In this document: piece after piece, positions 12,249 to 21,986 of the stretch | Numbering within the stretch: position 1 is the first letter of the stretch | Layout of the letters: each line of letters opens with the position of its first letter | Source: Cupriavidus cauae | Lineage (GTDB): Bacteria; Pseudomonadota; Gammaproteobacteria; Burkholderiales; Burkholderiaceae | NCBI RefSeq assembly: GCF_008632125.1 | Contig: NZ_VWRN01000031.1 | Coordinates: 186,001 to 250,000, forward strand | DNA length: 64,000 bases | Reading direction: 5' to 3' | The notes under the pieces: model-generated | What the model was told of the DNA's origin: nothing | Seen by the model: the letters and a program-made list of their open reading frames with translations, nothing else | Databases searched by the model: none | Translations under genes and position numbers: made by a program

Positions 12249-12278
12249 ATTGTACCCCCCGGCCCAAGTTATCCACAA
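12249..12278 (-). promoter_or_regulatory. Candidate dnaA promoter overlapped by a DnaA box
   Basis: On the minus strand, -35 TTGTGG (12278-12273), an 18-bp spacer and -10 TACAAT (12254-12249). The -35 lies inside the consensus DnaA box TTATCCACA at 12269-12277, so DnaA binding should exclude RNA polymerase. Autoregulation of dnaA is known in other bacteria; here it is inferred from overlap. Confidence 0.55.
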
Positions 12279-12523
12279 AGGATAAGTCTGTGGACAACTT
12301 GTGAAAATTCGGTGGATGACTGTGCACAACCTGCAACCTTGCAGCGCCGCAGCCGGCACTTATAGAGGCCAATCGCTTGATTTAAAAGGGGATTGTCCTT
12401 CGCATCACGAAAAAAAAGCGGTGTTTAGGCCACTCCAAAATGTGCTTCGCACCACTGTGGACAAGAAAACCGCCGTCATCGGCCATGCGTGCACCCGCAC
12501 AGCGGCGTCCTCCCACAGCAGCC

Positions 12524-12552
12524 TTGACAGGCGCGCAGAAAATCCGTTAAAT
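12524..12552 (+). promoter_or_regulatory. Candidate sigma-70 promoter for rpmH-rnpA
   Basis: TTGACA (12524-12529), 17 bp, TTAAAT (12547-12552): the best consensus promoter seen in the window. Start of transcription near 12559 gives a leader of about 290 nt before rpmH. Confidence 0.65.
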
Positions 12553-12847
12553 GGCGGGTTCTGCGATGCGGCAGGGGATCACGTATGCGCATCGCCGGGT
12601 CTGACCCGCTTCATTTCTTGAGCGGCGGCGGACCTGAGCTCGGGTCGCCCGCGCCAGCCGCGCGGTCATCCCGCCCAGCCTGCGTCGCGAGACCTGTATC
12701 GCGACACCCAAGGCCGGCGTCAGGTCAGCTTCAGGACAATCACAAGCGTCGGCAGTACCGCATCCGCGGCGGCCCCCATGCGAACCATACGCGGCAGCCA
12801 AGGCCCCTGGCCGGCCGGGCGTGCCCAGATCAACCAGAGAGTGCAAC

Positions 12848-12982
12848 ATGAAACGTACCTACCAACCTTCCGTTACCCGCCGCAAGCGTACCCATGGCTT
12901 CCGCGTGCGCATGAAGACCCGTGGCGGCCGCGCCGTGATCAACGCGCGCCGCGCCAAGGGCCGCAAGCGCCTGGCAGTCTAA
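12848..12982 (+). CDS. rpmH: 50S ribosomal protein L34
   Basis: A 44-residue highly basic protein starting [18 protein letters not shown] and ending AKGRKRLAV, the invariant L34 pattern; the length is standard. L34 is a late-assembling component of the large ribosomal subunit. A GAGAG site precedes the ATG. It heads the rpmH-rnpA-yidD-yidC group running away from the origin, as in most bacteria. Its codons are strongly Arg/Lys-biased, as expected for this protein. Confidence 0.98.
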   Translation: MKRTYQPSVTRRKRTHGFRVRMKTRGGRAVINARRAKGRKRLAV

Positions 12983-13125
12983 GGGCCGGGTGACGGGACG
13001 GCGGCCCGCATCGATGCAGCCGGCAACCGCCGGCGCATGATGGCGGGACGCGGCGCGGTCGTGTCCCGGCCGCCGCCCTTGCCGCTGTCCCTTCTTGCCT
13101 TGCCCCCAGGACGGCCCGGCAACGC

Positions 13126-13560
13126 GTGCCAGCCAGTCTGACCAGCGTGCCGACCCATGCCTTCCCCAAAGCCGCGAGGCTCACAAAGACGGATGAGTTT
13201 TCATCCGTTTTTGCTTTGCGCCCGCGGCGGCGCAGCGCCCATTTCGTGCTTTACGTCCGCGCCAACGGCCAGCCGCAGGCGCGGCTCGGCATCGTGGTCG
13301 GCAAGAAGTTTGCGCCGCGCGCCGCCGAGCGTAATCTGGTGAAGCGCATGGTGCGGGAACTGTTCCGCCAGCGGCAGGACCAATTGGTCGGCCGCGACGT
13401 GTTGCTGCGATTGCAGGCCAAGTTCCCGCGCACCGAATTCCCCAGCCGCCGTGCAGTCCGGCTGGCCTGCCAGGCCGAACTGGCCGAGCTGATGGAAGTC
13501 GCCGCCCGGCCCCTGCCGTCCGCTCCGCCCGCTGCGCTCACCTCGCATTCCGGCGCCTGA
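13126..13560 (+). CDS. rnpA: Ribonuclease P protein component
   Basis: A basic protein of about 144 residues with the RNase P signature [14 protein letters not shown] and the N-terminal [17 protein letters not shown] block that lines the pre-tRNA leader groove. It binds the catalytic RNA to mature tRNA 5' ends. The start is uncertain: no ATG is available in frame, so GTG 13126 or GTG 13147 must be used; an AGGA lies 14 bp before the first. A Pro/Ala-rich tail of about 20 residues follows the conserved fold. It sits 143 bp after rpmH and 14 bp before yidD. Confidence 0.92.
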   Translation: MPASLTSVPTHAFPKAARLTKTDEFSSVFALRPRRRSAHFVLYVRANGQPQARLGIVVGKKFAPRAAERNLVKRMVRELFRQRQDQLVGRDVLLRLQAKFPRTEFPSRRAVRLACQAELAELMEVAARPLPSAPPAALTSHSGA

Positions 13561-13574
13561 TCGAGGGCACCGAC

Positions 13575-13835
13575 ATGAAGCCTATCCTGCTTGCCCTGCT
13601 GCGCTTCTACAAGATCGCGCTGAGTCCGTACCTGGGCTCGCAGTGCCGCTTCCTGCCGACCTGCTCCGATTACGCCCGCGAAGCCATCGTCGCTCATGGC
13701 GCCGCGCGCGGCAGCTGGCTGGCCGCCCGCCGGCTGTGCCGCTGCCATCCCTTCGCGCAAGGCGGGTATGATCCGGTGCCGCCTTCGCGCGACGCCGGCC
13801 GTCCGACGGTCAGCGTCCGGCTGCCCAGACCCTGA
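13575..13835 (+). CDS. yidD: Membrane protein insertion efficiency factor YidD
   Basis: An 86-residue protein with the diagnostic [15 protein letters not shown] motif, then a RLCRCHPF...GGYDPVP block containing the paired conserved cysteines. The N-terminus has an amphipathic, membrane-associating segment ([14 protein letters not shown]). YidD assists YidC-dependent insertion of inner-membrane proteins. It is packed between rnpA and yidC, the near-universal arrangement, which supports the call independently of motif recall. Confidence 0.95.
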   Translation: MKPILLALLRFYKIALSPYLGSQCRFLPTCSDYAREAIVAHGAARGSWLAARRLCRCHPFAQGGYDPVPPSRDAGRPTVSVRLPRP

Positions 13836-13855
13836 ATTCCCAGATACAGCGAGAC

Positions 13856-15517
13856 ATGGATATCAAACGCACCATCCTCTGGGTCATCTTCTCGATGTCC
13901 CTCGTGCTGCTCTACGACAATTGGCAGCGCGCCAACGGCCACGCCTCGATGTTCTTCCCGAGCGCCTCGCAACCCGCCGCGACCGGCACGCCGGCGAGCG
14001 CCCCGCAGGCGCGCAGCGACGTGCCCAAGGCGGTGGGCGGCGCGTCGCCGACCGGCACCCCGGCAGCCGCGCCGCAGGCGCCCGCGCCGGCCGGCGAGAA
14101 GATCGTCATCACGACCGACGTGGTCCGTGCCGAGATCGATACCGCGGGCGGCATCCTGTCTCGTCTCGAACTGCTGCGCCACAAGGACGAGGCCGGCAAT
14201 CCGGTCGTGCTGTTCCAGCGCAGCGCCGCGCATACCTATATGGCGCGCTCGGGCCTGATCAACGGCGACCTGCCGAACCACACGACGGTGTTCACCGCCG
14301 CGCCGGGTCCGCGCGACCTGGGCAATGCCGGTTCGCTCGACGTCGTGCTGACCGCCGAGAAGGACGGCGTGCGCTTCGCCAAGACCTACCGTTTCCAGAA
14401 GGGCAGCTATGTCGTCGCGACGCATTTCGACGTGACGAACAACCGCGCCCAGCCGGTCTCGCCGACGCTGTACATGGAACTGGCGCGCGACGGTACCCAC
14501 GTCGAGCAGTCGCAGTTCTACAGCACCTTCACCGGTCCGGCCGTCTACACCGACGCGGACAAGTACCACAAGATCAGCTTCGAAGACATCGCCAAGGGCA
14601 AGGTCACGCTGCCCGCTCCGTCGGACAACGGCTGGGTCGCGATGGTGCAGCACTACTTCGCCTCGGCCTGGCTGCCGCAGACCGGCAAGCAGCACAGCTT
14701 CTACGTCGAGCAGATCGACCCGAACCTGTATCGCGTTGGCGTGCAGCAGCCGCTGGGCGAGATCGCGCCGGGCGCGACGGTGTCGACCGACGCACGCCTG
14801 TTCGCCGGCCCGCAGGAAGAGCACATGCTCGAGCAGATCGCGCCGGGCCTGGAACTGGTCAAGGACTACGGCTGGCTGACCATCCTCGCCAAGCCGCTGT
14901 TCTGGCTGCTGGAGAAGCTGCACGGCATCCTGGGCAACTGGGGCTGGTCGATCATCGCGCTGACCGTGCTGATCAAGCTGGTGTTCTTCCCGCTGTCCGC
15001 GGCAAGCTACAAGTCGATGGGCAAGATGAAGGACCTGCAGCCGCGCATGACGGCGATCCGCGAGCGTTACAAGAACGACCCGCAGAAGATGAACCAGGAG
15101 ATGATGGGCCTGTACCGCACCGAGAAGGTCAATCCGCTCGGCGGCTGCCTGCCGATCCTGATCCAGATCCCGGTGTTCATCGCGCTGTACTGGGTGCTGC
15201 TGTCTTCGGTCGAGATGCGCGGCGCGCCGTGGCTGGGCTGGATCAAGGACCTGTCGGTGCCCGACCCGTTCTACATCCTGCCGATCGTGATGGCCGTGTC
15301 GATGTTCGTGCAGACCAAGCTGAACCCGACGCCGCCGGACCCGATCCAGGCCAAGGTGATGATGATCATGCCGCTGGTGTTCTCGGTGATGTTCTTCTTC
15401 TTCCCGGCCGGCCTGGTGCTGTACTGGGTGGTCAACAACATCCTGTCGATCGCGCAGCAATGGCAGATCAACCGGATGCTGGGCAAGGGCAAGACTCCGG
15501 CGCCGGCCAAGGGCTAA
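13856..15517 (+). CDS. yidC: Membrane protein insertase YidC
   Basis: A 553-residue proteobacterial-type YidC. It has an N-terminal transmembrane helix (about 5-22), an Ala/Pro-rich linker, a large periplasmic beta-super-sandwich domain (about 80-350), then the conserved insertase core with five membrane segments ([15 protein letters not shown] onward, ending [19 protein letters not shown]). The positive cytoplasmic loop [20 protein letters not shown] is intact. YidC inserts and folds inner-membrane proteins alone or with SecYEG. It starts 20 bp after yidD and is followed by a strong terminator, so it ends the rpmH operon. Confidence 0.97.
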   Translation: MDIKRTILWVIFSMSLVLLYDNWQRANGHASMFFPSASQPAATGTPASAPQARSDVPKAVGGASPTGTPAAAPQAPAPAGEKIVITTDVVRAEIDTAGGILSRLELLRHKDEAGNPVVLFQRSAAHTYMARSGLINGDLPNHTTVFTAAPGPRDLGNAGSLDVVLTAEKDGVRFAKTYRFQKGSYVVATHFDVTNNRAQPVSPTLYMELARDGTHVEQSQFYSTFTGPAVYTDADKYHKISFEDIAKGKVTLPAPSDNGWVAMVQHYFASAWLPQTGKQHSFYVEQIDPNLYRVGVQQPLGEIAPGATVSTDARLFAGPQEEHMLEQIAPGLELVKDYGWLTILAKPLFWLLEKLHGILGNWGWSIIALTVLIKLVFFPLSAASYKSMGKMKDLQPRMTAIRERYKNDPQKMNQEMMGLYRTEKVNPLGGCLPILIQIPVFIALYWVLLSSVEMRGAPWLGWIKDLSVPDPFYILPIVMAVSMFVQTKLNPTPPDPIQAKVMMIMPLVFSVMFFFFPAGLVLYWVVNNILSIAQQWQINRMLGKGKTPAPAKG

Positions 15518-15543
15518 GCCCGACCGGCACCTCGCCACACGAG

Positions 15544-15572
15544 AAGCCCGACGCGAAAGCGTCGGGCTTTTT
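15544..15572 (+). terminator. Terminator after yidC
   Basis: A perfect 11-bp stem AAGCCCGACGC/GCGTCGGGCTT with a stable GAAA tetraloop and five T. It lies 26 bp after the yidC stop codon. Confidence 0.92.
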
Positions 15573-15693
15573 CTTTGGGCGGCCGCCCGGCCCAAAGACG
15601 ACCATGCGCCGCATCGGGCGAGGTCGTTTCCTACACTGTAGCCAGGTGGATTGACAGCGGGCCGGCGGGAGTCGCCGGCCCCGACAGGGCGAC

Positions 15694-16734
15694 ATGGGCA
15701 CTCTCACACTGAAACGCCGGATGCGCGCGCTCGACGCCTTTGCCGCGTTGGCCGCCGCCGATCTGCAGCGGATCGCCGACGCGCTGCGCGCCATGGACCG
15801 GCGCGACCGGCCCGACGACCTGCATGCCTTGCGCGTGGCGGTGCGCCACCTGCGTGCCGTGCGCTGGGTCTTTGCCCCCGCGCTGCCGGGCGCGCTGGCG
15901 GCGCGCTGGCGCATCGTGCTGCGGGACCTGATGCGGGCCACCGGGCCGGTGCGCGACTGGGATGTGTTGATCGCCGACACGCTGCAGCCCGCGCTGTCGC
16001 GCCAACCGGGCGATCCGGTGCTGCTGGCGCTGCTGGACACCGCGCAGTCCCGGCGCGAGGCGGCGCGCGCGACGCTGCTGTCGGTGCTGCATGCGCAGCG
16101 CAGCCAGACCTTGCCGGTGCTCGACGACGACCTGGCCGCGCTGCGGCACCGCGCCGTCGACGGCATCCCGGGCAAGGCCAATGCGCCGCTGGGCCGGCTG
16201 GCGCGCCGGCGGGTGCGCAAGGCGCGGCGCAGCGTGCGGGCGTTGAAGGCGCGCTGGCGGGATCTCGGCACCGAAGCGGACTTGACGCTCGCGCCGGCCG
16301 CCGACGTCCTGCACGCGCTGCGCGTTGCCGGCAAGCGCCTGCGCTACGCGATCGAGGCGGTCGGCCCGGTGCTGCCCGGGCGCTACACCGGACGCGTTCA
16401 TCGCAAGCTGGTCGCCCGTCAGGCCAGGCTCGGCGCGCAGACCGATGCTGCCAGCGCCCGCGGCCTGCTGTCTGCGCTGCTGTCCGGCCCGCGCGCGGAG
16501 GATTCGTTCGAGCCGGCCGAGATGGGGATGACACGAACCGGCTCGCCACCGATCGCCACGCAACCGATGGCCCCTCAACCGGTGGCCCAACCGAAGATCG
16601 CCCAACTGAAGATCGCCCAACCGAAGGCGGCCCAACCGAAGGCGGCCCAACCGAAGCCCGCCCGCCCGAAGCCCGCCCAACCGAAGCCCGCCCAACCGAA
16701 GCCCGCCCAACCAGTGACGCCGGCGCCGCGTTGA
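15694..16734 (+). CDS. CHAD domain protein with repetitive Ala-Gln-Pro-Lys tail
   Basis: A 346-residue alpha-helical protein. Residues about 8-270 match CHAD domains, with conserved histidines in [18 protein letters not shown] and [21 protein letters not shown] domains bind inorganic polyphosphate and are often found near polyphosphate granules or with CYTH phosphatases; no CYTH partner is present here. After about residue 295 the protein is a low-complexity tail of near-repeats of [10 protein letters not shown] encoded by eight 15-bp DNA units. A TACACT -10-like box lies at 15632-15637. It ends 19 bp before mnmE. CHAD is confident; the cellular role is not known. Confidence 0.85.
   Translation: MGTLTLKRRMRALDAFAALAAADLQRIADALRAMDRRDRPDDLHALRVAVRHLRAVRWVFAPALPGALAARWRIVLRDLMRATGPVRDWDVLIADTLQPALSRQPGDPVLLALLDTAQSRREAARATLLSVLHAQRSQTLPVLDDDLAALRHRAVDGIPGKANAPLGRLARRRVRKARRSVRALKARWRDLGTEADLTLAPAADVLHALRVAGKRLRYAIEAVGPVLPGRYTGRVHRKLVARQARLGAQTDAASARGLLSALLSGPRAEDSFEPAEMGMTRTGSPPIATQPMAPQPVAQPKIAQLKIAQPKAAQPKAAQPKPARPKPAQPKPAQPKPAQPVTPAPR
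16589..16708. repeat. 15-bp tandem array in CHAD gene 3' end (8 units)
   Basis: Eight consecutive 15-bp units of the form AACCGAAGNNCGCCC, in frame with the CHAD gene and ending about 25 bp before its stop codon. Adjacent units are identical in pairs, as expected from stepwise slippage or unequal exchange; a candidate variable-number locus. Confidence 0.9.
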
Positions 16735-16739
16735 TCTGC

Positions 16740-16745
16740 GACAAT
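16740..16745 (+). promoter_or_regulatory. -10-like box immediately before mnmE
   Basis: GACAAT ends 8 bp before the mnmE ATG, in the 19-bp gap after the CHAD gene. No Shine-Dalgarno sequence is present, so a leaderless start is possible. No clear -35 element is seen. Confidence 0.3.
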
Positions 16746-16753
16746 ACCGCCCT

Positions 16754-18187
16754 ATGACCGCCCAGCCCAGCATCGACACGATCGCCGCCATCGCCACCGC
16801 GCCCGGACGGGGCGGCATCGGCGTGGTCCGCGTGTCCGGACCCGAAGCCGGCACGATCGCCCGCGCGATCTGCGGCCAGCCGCTGACGCCGCGCCGCGCG
16901 ACCTATCTGCCCTTCCTCGACGGCAAGGGCGAGGTGATCGACCACGGCATCGCGCTGTTCTTCCCCGGCCCGCATTCGTACACCGGCGAGGACGTGCTCG
17001 AGCTGCAGGGCCACGGCGGTCCGGTGGTGATGCAGATGCTGCTGACGCGTTGCCTGCAGGCCGGCCGCGAAGTTGGTCTGCGCCTGGCCGAACCCGGCGA
17101 ATTCACCCGTCGCGCCTTCCTGAACGACAAGCTCGATCTGGCCCAGGCCGAGGCCGTCGCCGACCTGATCGAGGCCAGCACCGAGGCGGCCGCGCGCTCG
17201 GCGGCGCGCTCGATGGAAGGCGCGTTCTCCGAGGCGATTCGCGCGCTGGTCGAGCAGGTGATCCATCTGCGCATGCTGGTCGAGGCCACGCTGGACTTCC
17301 CGGAGGAAGAGATCGACTTCCTCGAGGCCTCCGATGCGCGCGGCCAGCTCGATACCATTCGTACCGCGCTGGGCGGCGTGCTGGCGCAGGCGCGGCAGGG
17401 TTCGCTGCTGCGGGAGGGCCTGTCGGTGGTGCTGGCGGGCCAGCCCAACGTCGGCAAGTCCTCGCTGCTCAACGCGCTGGCCGGCGCGGAGCTTGCCATC
17501 GTCACGCCGATCGCCGGCACCACGCGCGATCGCGTGCGCGAGACCATCCAGATCGAAGGGATCCCGCTGCATATCATCGACACCGCAGGCCTGCGCGAGG
17601 ATGCGGTCGACGAGGTCGAACGCATCGGCATCGAGCGCACCTGGGAAGCGATCGGCCGCGCGGACGTGGTGCTGCATCTGATCGACGCCACCGACTATCT
17701 GCAGCACGGCCTGTCCGAGATCGACGACGCGATCGACGACCGCCTGTCGGGCCATCTGCCGCCCGGCGCGCCGATCCTGCGCGTCGTCAACAAGATCGAC
17801 CTCGCGCCTGCGGTCGGCGCCATCACCTTCGGCGGCAACCGTCCCCACGTGGTAGTCGCCAACGGCCCCAACCCCACCGAAATCTGGATCTCGGCGCGCA
17901 CCGGCGCCGGCATCGACCTGCTTCGCCACGAGCTGCTGCGCGTGATCGGCTGGCAGGCCGGCAACGAGGGCGCCTTCCTCGCGCGCGAGCGCCATCTGAA
18001 CGCGCTGCGCAGCGCCCAGTCGCATCTGGACCTTGCCGCCGAACGCGCCGATCAGCAGGACAAGGCGCTGGACCTGTTCGCCGAGGAGTTGCGGCTGGCG
18101 CAGGAACACCTGAACAGCATCACCGGCGAGTTCACCAGCGACGATCTGCTGGGGACGATCTTCACGCGGTTCTGCATCGGCAAATAA
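16754..18187 (+). CDS. mnmE: tRNA modification GTPase MnmE (TrmE)
   Basis: A 477-residue protein. The N-terminal folate-binding domain begins [25 protein letters not shown]; a helical domain carries an inserted Ras-like G domain with P-loop GQPNVGKSS (about 230), DTAGLRE switch and NKID. The terminal FCIGK supplies the catalytic Cys of the C(I/L/V)GK motif. With MnmG it builds the cmnm5 group at U34 of certain tRNAs in the cytoplasm. The length is standard. It follows the CHAD gene by 19 bp, with no Shine-Dalgarno site. Its 3' end meets the MFS gene convergently across a tandem array. Confidence 0.97.
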   Translation: MTAQPSIDTIAAIATAPGRGGIGVVRVSGPEAGTIARAICGQPLTPRRATYLPFLDGKGEVIDHGIALFFPGPHSYTGEDVLELQGHGGPVVMQMLLTRCLQAGREVGLRLAEPGEFTRRAFLNDKLDLAQAEAVADLIEASTEAAARSAARSMEGAFSEAIRALVEQVIHLRMLVEATLDFPEEEIDFLEASDARGQLDTIRTALGGVLAQARQGSLLREGLSVVLAGQPNVGKSSLLNALAGAELAIVTPIAGTTRDRVRETIQIEGIPLHIIDTAGLREDAVDEVERIGIERTWEAIGRADVVLHLIDATDYLQHGLSEIDDAIDDRLSGHLPPGAPILRVVNKIDLAPAVGAITFGGNRPHVVVANGPNPTEIWISARTGAGIDLLRHELLRVIGWQAGNEGAFLARERHLNALRSAQSHLDLAAERADQQDKALDLFAEELRLAQEHLNSITGEFTSDDLLGTIFTRFCIGK

Positions 18188-18199
18188 CGCAGCCCCTTG

Positions 18200-18260
18200 G
18201 GTTGGTGGACTGACGCGTTGGTGGGCTGACGATGGGTAGGCTGACGATGGGTAGGCTGAT
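18200..18260. repeat. 15-16-bp tandem array between mnmE and MFS gene (4 units)
   Basis: Units GGTTGGTGGACTGAC, GCGTTGGTGGGCTGAC, GATGGGTAGGCTGAC, GATGGGTAGGCTGAT. A degenerate fifth unit continues to the stop codon of the convergent MFS gene at 18270. It fills most of the 82-bp convergent gap. Confidence 0.75.
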
Positions 18261-18269
18261 GGTTTGGCA

Positions 18270-19514
18270 TCAGCCCTGTGCCGAGCCCCGCTTCGTCCCC
18301 CGCGCCGCTACCATCAGAATTGCCCCCGCAATCAGATTCGCCGCCACCGCCGCCAGAATCGGCAACGTATAGCTGCGGCTGGCGTCGAACGCATAACCGG
18401 CCGCGCTCGGGCCGATCAGCGTGCCGAAGGCCACGCTGGTGTACAGCACGCCGATGATGCCGCCGACATTGCGGCCGCCGAACAGGTCCATCACCACCGC
18501 CGGCAGCACCGCGACCCAGCCGCCGTAGCAGGCGCCGAACAGGAAGGCGAACAGGGCCAGCATCCAGAAGCCGGTGGCGACGGCCCAGATCACCAGCGTG
18601 AACGCCAGCGCGATCACCGTGCACAAAAGGAAGCGCTGGCGGCCCATGCGGTCGGCCAGGCTGCCGAGGAAGAAGCGCCCGGCCGTGCTGCCGATGCCGA
18701 TCACGCCCAGCAGCAGCACCGCCGAGCCCTGCGCAATGCCGAGGTCCTGCGCGTGCGGCACCAGATGGACGAAGGGCACGAACACGCCGAAAGAGGCGAT
18801 CAGGCAGGCCGCATAGAGGCTGATGAACTGGCGCGTCCGTACCGCGTCGCGCACCGATAGATCGCCCGACGGCGGCGCGGCGTGAGCATGGGCCGGCAAT
18901 GGCTCGCCGTCCGCCGCCCGGCCACGCTCGCGCGGATCGTTCTCCAGCAGCAGCGAGGCGCCCACGCCCAGCACCGCGGCCAGCACGCCCAGCGTCAGAT
19001 AGGCGTCGCGCCAGCCCATGCCGTCGATCAGCAGCGCGGCCAGCGGGGGCATCGCCAGCGTGCCGACGCCGATGCCGCTGACCGCGAGCCCCGAAGCGAG
19101 GCCGCGGCGCTTGACGAACCAGCGCTGCACCGCGCCCACCGCCGGCACATACGCCAGACCGACGCCCAGTCCCACGCCGAGCCCATAGGCCGCATAGACC
19201 TCGACGATATTGCGCGCGACGCTCGCCAGCGCCAGGCCCGCGCCGACCAGCAGCATCCCCGCGATGCAAAGGCGGCGCGCACCCCAGCGATCGGCCAGCG
19301 GCCCGCTGACGATGCCCAGCGCGAAATACAGGAAGCCCGCCAGCGAGAACACCAGCGACACCGCGCCGCGCGACGCGCCGAACTCGCGCTGCAAGGGCTC
19401 GATGAACGCGCTGAAGGTATAGGCGCTGCCGAAGCCGACGAAGGTCACCGCGAACGCGGCCGCCACCACCCACCAGCCGTAGAACACGCGCTGCTTGAAC
19501 ACCAGTGTCGTCAT
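18270..19514 (-). CDS. MFS transporter (oxalate/formate or monocarboxylate-type)
   Basis: A 414-residue inner-membrane protein with twelve predicted hydrophobic segments. It starts VFYGWWVVAAAFAVTFVGFGS..YTFSAF, the typical opening of the OFA/MCT-like major facilitators, and has a conserved LADRWGARR loop between helices 2 and 3 repeated as SLADRMGRQRF after helix 8. Members exchange or import small carboxylates; the substrate here is unknown. The ATG is 1 bp after the amidase stop codon, so the two are translationally coupled. The pairing suggests the transporter handles the amidase substrate or its acid product. Confidence 0.85.
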   Translation of the reverse strand: MTTLVFKQRVFYGWWVVAAAFAVTFVGFGSAYTFSAFIEPLQREFGASRGAVSLVFSLAGFLYFALGIVSGPLADRWGARRLCIAGMLLVGAGLALASVARNIVEVYAAYGLGVGLGVGLAYVPAVGAVQRWFVKRRGLASGLAVSGIGVGTLAMPPLAALLIDGMGWRDAYLTLGVLAAVLGVGASLLLENDPRERGRAADGEPLPAHAHAAPPSGDLSVRDAVRTRQFISLYAACLIASFGVFVPFVHLVPHAQDLGIAQGSAVLLLGVIGIGSTAGRFFLGSLADRMGRQRFLLCTVIALAFTLVIWAVATGFWMLALFAFLFGACYGGWVAVLPAVVMDLFGGRNVGGIIGVLYTSVAFGTLIGPSAAGYAFDASRSYTLPILAAVAANLIAGAILMVAARGTKRGSAQG

Positions 19515-19515
19515 G

Positions 19516-20943
19516 TCAGTTCACCGGATGTTGGCGATGCCAGCCGGTGGCGCCCTGGAAGGCGGCGCCCGCGCGTACCAGCATCGCTTCGCCCAGATGC
19601 GGGGCGACGAGTTGAAAGCCGATCGGCAGCCCTTGCCGCGACAAACCGCCTGGCAGCGTCAGGGTCGGATGGCCGGTCAGGTTGAAGGGACAAGTGTACC
19701 GTTGCAGCCCGGCGATCAGCGCCGGCTGTTCGCCAAGCGTGCGTACCGCGGCCAGCGACAGCGGCGCATACGGATGCACCGGCGTCAGCAGCAGGTCGAC
19801 GGTTCGCAGCAGCGCGACCATGCGGCCGCGCAATTGCGCACGGCGCAGCAGGATCCGTTGATAGTCGATGCCGGACAGCGCGCGTCCGGCTTCGATCACC
19901 GAGGCCAGCACCGCCCCGTATTCATCCCGGCGCGCGGGGTAGGTGGCGGCATGCGCGACGGCCGCCTCGACCGCGCAGTTGGCGGCCCAGTCGTCGGTCA
20001 GTCCGCTGCCGGCGCGCACCGCGTCGGGAACGCGGACATCGACCAGGGACGCGCCGAGCGCTTGCAATACCTCGGCGGCCGCGCCGACGACGGCCCCGAC
20101 TTCGGCATCGACCCCGTCGCCGTTCCAGTCCGCATCGATGCCGATGCGTACGCCGCGCAGGTCCGTCGCGATCCCGCCGAGGCAGTCGGGCACCGGGTCG
20201 TGCAGCGCGGTCGGGTCCTCCGGATCCACGCCGGCGATGGCCTGCAGCAGCAGACCGGCATCCGCCGCGCTGCGCGCCATGGTGCCGACATGATCCAGCG
20301 ACGGCGCCAGCGCAAACACGCCATGCCGGCTGACCCGGCCCCAGGTCGGCTTCAGCCCCGTCACGCCATTGGCGGCCGAGGGCCAGCGGATCGAGCCGCC
20401 GGTATCCGACGCGATGGCGCCATGGCAAAGGCCGGCCGCCGTGGCCACGCCGGCGCCGCTGGACGAGATGCCGGGCCAGTAGTCGGCGTGCCAGGGGTTC
20501 ACCGGCGCGGTCACCGAGGGGTGATGGTCCGAATACGCGCCTTCGGTCAGTTGCAGCTTCCCCAGCAGCACCGCGCCCGCGTCCCTGAGCCGGCGGACCA
20601 CGGTGGCATCCCGGTCGGGGCGGAAGTCGCGATGGATCGCCATGCCGGCGGCGGTCGGCACGCCCTCGGTCCAGCACAGGTCCTTGATACCGATCGGCAC
20701 GCCATGCAGCGGGCCGCGATACCGGCCCGCGGCAATCTCGGCCTCGGCGGCTTCCGCCTGCGCCATCGCCGCGTCGGCCATCACCAGTGCGTAGCTGTGC
20801 AGCGCGCCGTCGAGCGCAGCGATCCGATCGAGCTGGACGCGGACCACGGTAGTCGGCGAGACCTCGCGCCGCCGGATTTGTGGGGCAAGTTCGGCGATGG
20901 AAAGCAGATGCCAGGCGGTCGCCATGTTTTTATCGGATGCCAT
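19516..20943 (-). CDS. Amidase signature family hydrolase
   Basis: A 475-residue cytoplasmic hydrolase of the amidase-signature family with the full Ser-cisSer-Lys triad: Lys87 (GIKDLC), Ser162 (GISSSGAG) and Ser184 (DTGGSIRW). It differs from the GatA in this window in substrate regions and lacks GatC/GatB partners nearby, so it is not a tRNA amidotransferase. The substrate (an amide, or a ring compound such as allophanate) cannot be inferred. It is first of a two-gene unit with the MFS transporter and lies divergent from a GcvA-like LysR regulator 143 bp away, the usual arrangement for control of this gene. Confidence 0.85.
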   Translation of the reverse strand: MASDKNMATAWHLLSIAELAPQIRRREVSPTTVVRVQLDRIAALDGALHSYALVMADAAMAQAEAAEAEIAAGRYRGPLHGVPIGIKDLCWTEGVPTAAGMAIHRDFRPDRDATVVRRLRDAGAVLLGKLQLTEGAYSDHHPSVTAPVNPWHADYWPGISSSGAGVATAAGLCHGAIASDTGGSIRWPSAANGVTGLKPTWGRVSRHGVFALAPSLDHVGTMARSAADAGLLLQAIAGVDPEDPTALHDPVPDCLGGIATDLRGVRIGIDADWNGDGVDAEVGAVVGAAAEVLQALGASLVDVRVPDAVRAGSGLTDDWAANCAVEAAVAHAATYPARRDEYGAVLASVIEAGRALSGIDYQRILLRRAQLRGRMVALLRTVDLLLTPVHPYAPLSLAAVRTLGEQPALIAGLQRYTCPFNLTGHPTLTLPGGLSRQGLPIGFQLVAPHLGEAMLVRAGAAFQGATGWHRQHPVN

Positions 20944-20948
20944 CGAAG

Positions 20949-21087
20949 GTTAAGTAGAATTGAACCGGCCCTACGCCAGACCGTACCCGATGCTGCGCTG
21001 ACGTGGCCAGATAACGCCCCAAACTTAACTTTTCCGCTGCACGCTCGCAAACCAGAATTCGTACGCTTTTCGCCTTAGAAAATCTAA
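20949..21087. promoter_or_regulatory. Divergent amidase/LysR control region with inverted repeats
   Basis: GTTAAGT (20949-20955) and ACTTAAC (21023-21029) are inverted copies separated by 67 bp. A perfect palindrome TTAGA-AAA-TCTAA (21075-21087) abuts the LysR start and contains CTAAT, the core described for GcvA sites. These are candidate LysR binding sites for autorepression and amidase control; assignment is inference. Confidence 0.4.
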
Positions 21088-21986
21088 TGTCAAACCACAA
21101 GCTGCCGCCGCTCAATGCCTTGCGGGCCTTCGAGGCCGCGGCGCGGCATCTGTCGGTCAAGCACGCCGCCGAGGAGCTGTGCGTGACGGCCGGCGCGGTC
21201 AGCCAGATGGTCAAGGCATTGGAGTCGCACCTGGGCGTCAAGCTGTTCCAGCGCGTGAACCGCGGCATCTACCTGACCGAAGCGGGGCGGGCCTATCTGC
21301 CGCCGGTGCGCAACGCCTTCCGGCAGATCAAGGAGGCGACGGGCCGCATCGCGGCGCCCGCCGACACCGGCCTGCTGAACGTCAGCGTCACGCCTTTTTT
21401 TGCGGCCGCGTGGCTGGTGCCGCGCCTGCAGTCGTTCCAGCAGGCGCATCCGGACATCGACCTGCACGTGATCACCACCACCGCGCTGGCCGACTTCACC
21501 CGCGACGGCGTGCACGTCGCGGTCCGGCACGGTCTGGGCCAATATCCCGGCCTGCACAGCGAGCGGATCCTCGCAGTGGAGATCGTGCCGGTGGCCGCGC
21601 CGGCGCTGGTGCGCAAGCTCGGCATGCCGGCCACGCCCGCCGATCTGCTGCGTTGGCCGCAGGTCCACGACACCGAGCGCAAGGGCTGGCATCTGTGGTT
21701 CCAGGCGCAGGGCATCGACGAGATCGAGCGCCCGCGCGGACCGTCGTTCGACGATTCGAGCCTGCTGTGGAAGGCGGTGATGGCCGGGCAGGGCGCCGGC
21801 CTGCTGCCGGCCGCGATGGTGTCGCGCGAACTGGCCGACGGCTCGCTGGTCCGGCTCGCCGACGTCACGCTGCTCGATGCCTTTGCGTATTACCTGGTCT
21901 ACCCCGAGGAAAGCCACGCACGCGCGAAGATTGCCGCGTTTCGCGAATGGATTCTGGGCGAGGCGGGCCGCGCCGGCTCTTCGTAA
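21087..21986 (+). CDS. LysR-family regulator, GcvA-like
   Basis: A 299-residue regulator. The N-terminal winged helix (PPLNALRAFEAAARHLSVKHAAEELCVTAGAVSQ, split here only for display, about residues 7-41) is typical of the GcvA subgroup, followed by a substrate-binding-like effector domain (about 92-295). It is transcribed divergently from the amidase-MFS pair and probably controls it together with its own promoter, which carries a palindrome next to the start codon. The ligand is unknown. A separate GcvA-like regulator lies at 58908-59861; the two belong to one subgroup but have different neighbours. Confidence 0.85.
   Translation: MSNHKLPPLNALRAFEAAARHLSVKHAAEELCVTAGAVSQMVKALESHLGVKLFQRVNRGIYLTEAGRAYLPPVRNAFRQIKEATGRIAAPADTGLLNVSVTPFFAAAWLVPRLQSFQQAHPDIDLHVITTTALADFTRDGVHVAVRHGLGQYPGLHSERILAVEIVPVAAPALVRKLGMPATPADLLRWPQVHDTERKGWHLWFQAQGIDEIERPRGPSFDDSSLLWKAVMAGQGAGLLPAAMVSRELADGSLVRLADVTLLDAFAYYLVYPEESHARAKIAAFREWILGEAGRAGSS

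Larger units (their letters stand above)
12035..12847. other. oriC: Replication origin region (oriC) between dnaA and rpmH
   Basis: An 813-bp non-coding gap at the dnaA/rpmH divergence, the usual betaproteobacterial origin position. DnaA-box matches are TTATCCACA at 12269-12277 (exact), TGTGGACAA at 12289-12297 and 12456-12464 (one mismatch, opposite strand), and TGTGCACAA at 12321-12329 (looser). Between boxes, about 12370-12432 is the most AT-rich stretch, with ATTTAAAA and an eight-A run, and is the best unwinding-element candidate. The part near dnaA is its leader; the part after about 12520 holds the rpmH promoter and leader. A strand-skew plot was not computed. Confidence 0.8.

Noticed and set aside
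13694..15595. Long minus-strand frame opposite yidC
   Set aside because: Arg/His-rich shadow of yidC with no ribosome site or family motif.
19516..20943. Second GatA
   Set aside because: It has the amidase triad but no GatB/GatC neighbours, and the true gatCAB is elsewhere in the window.
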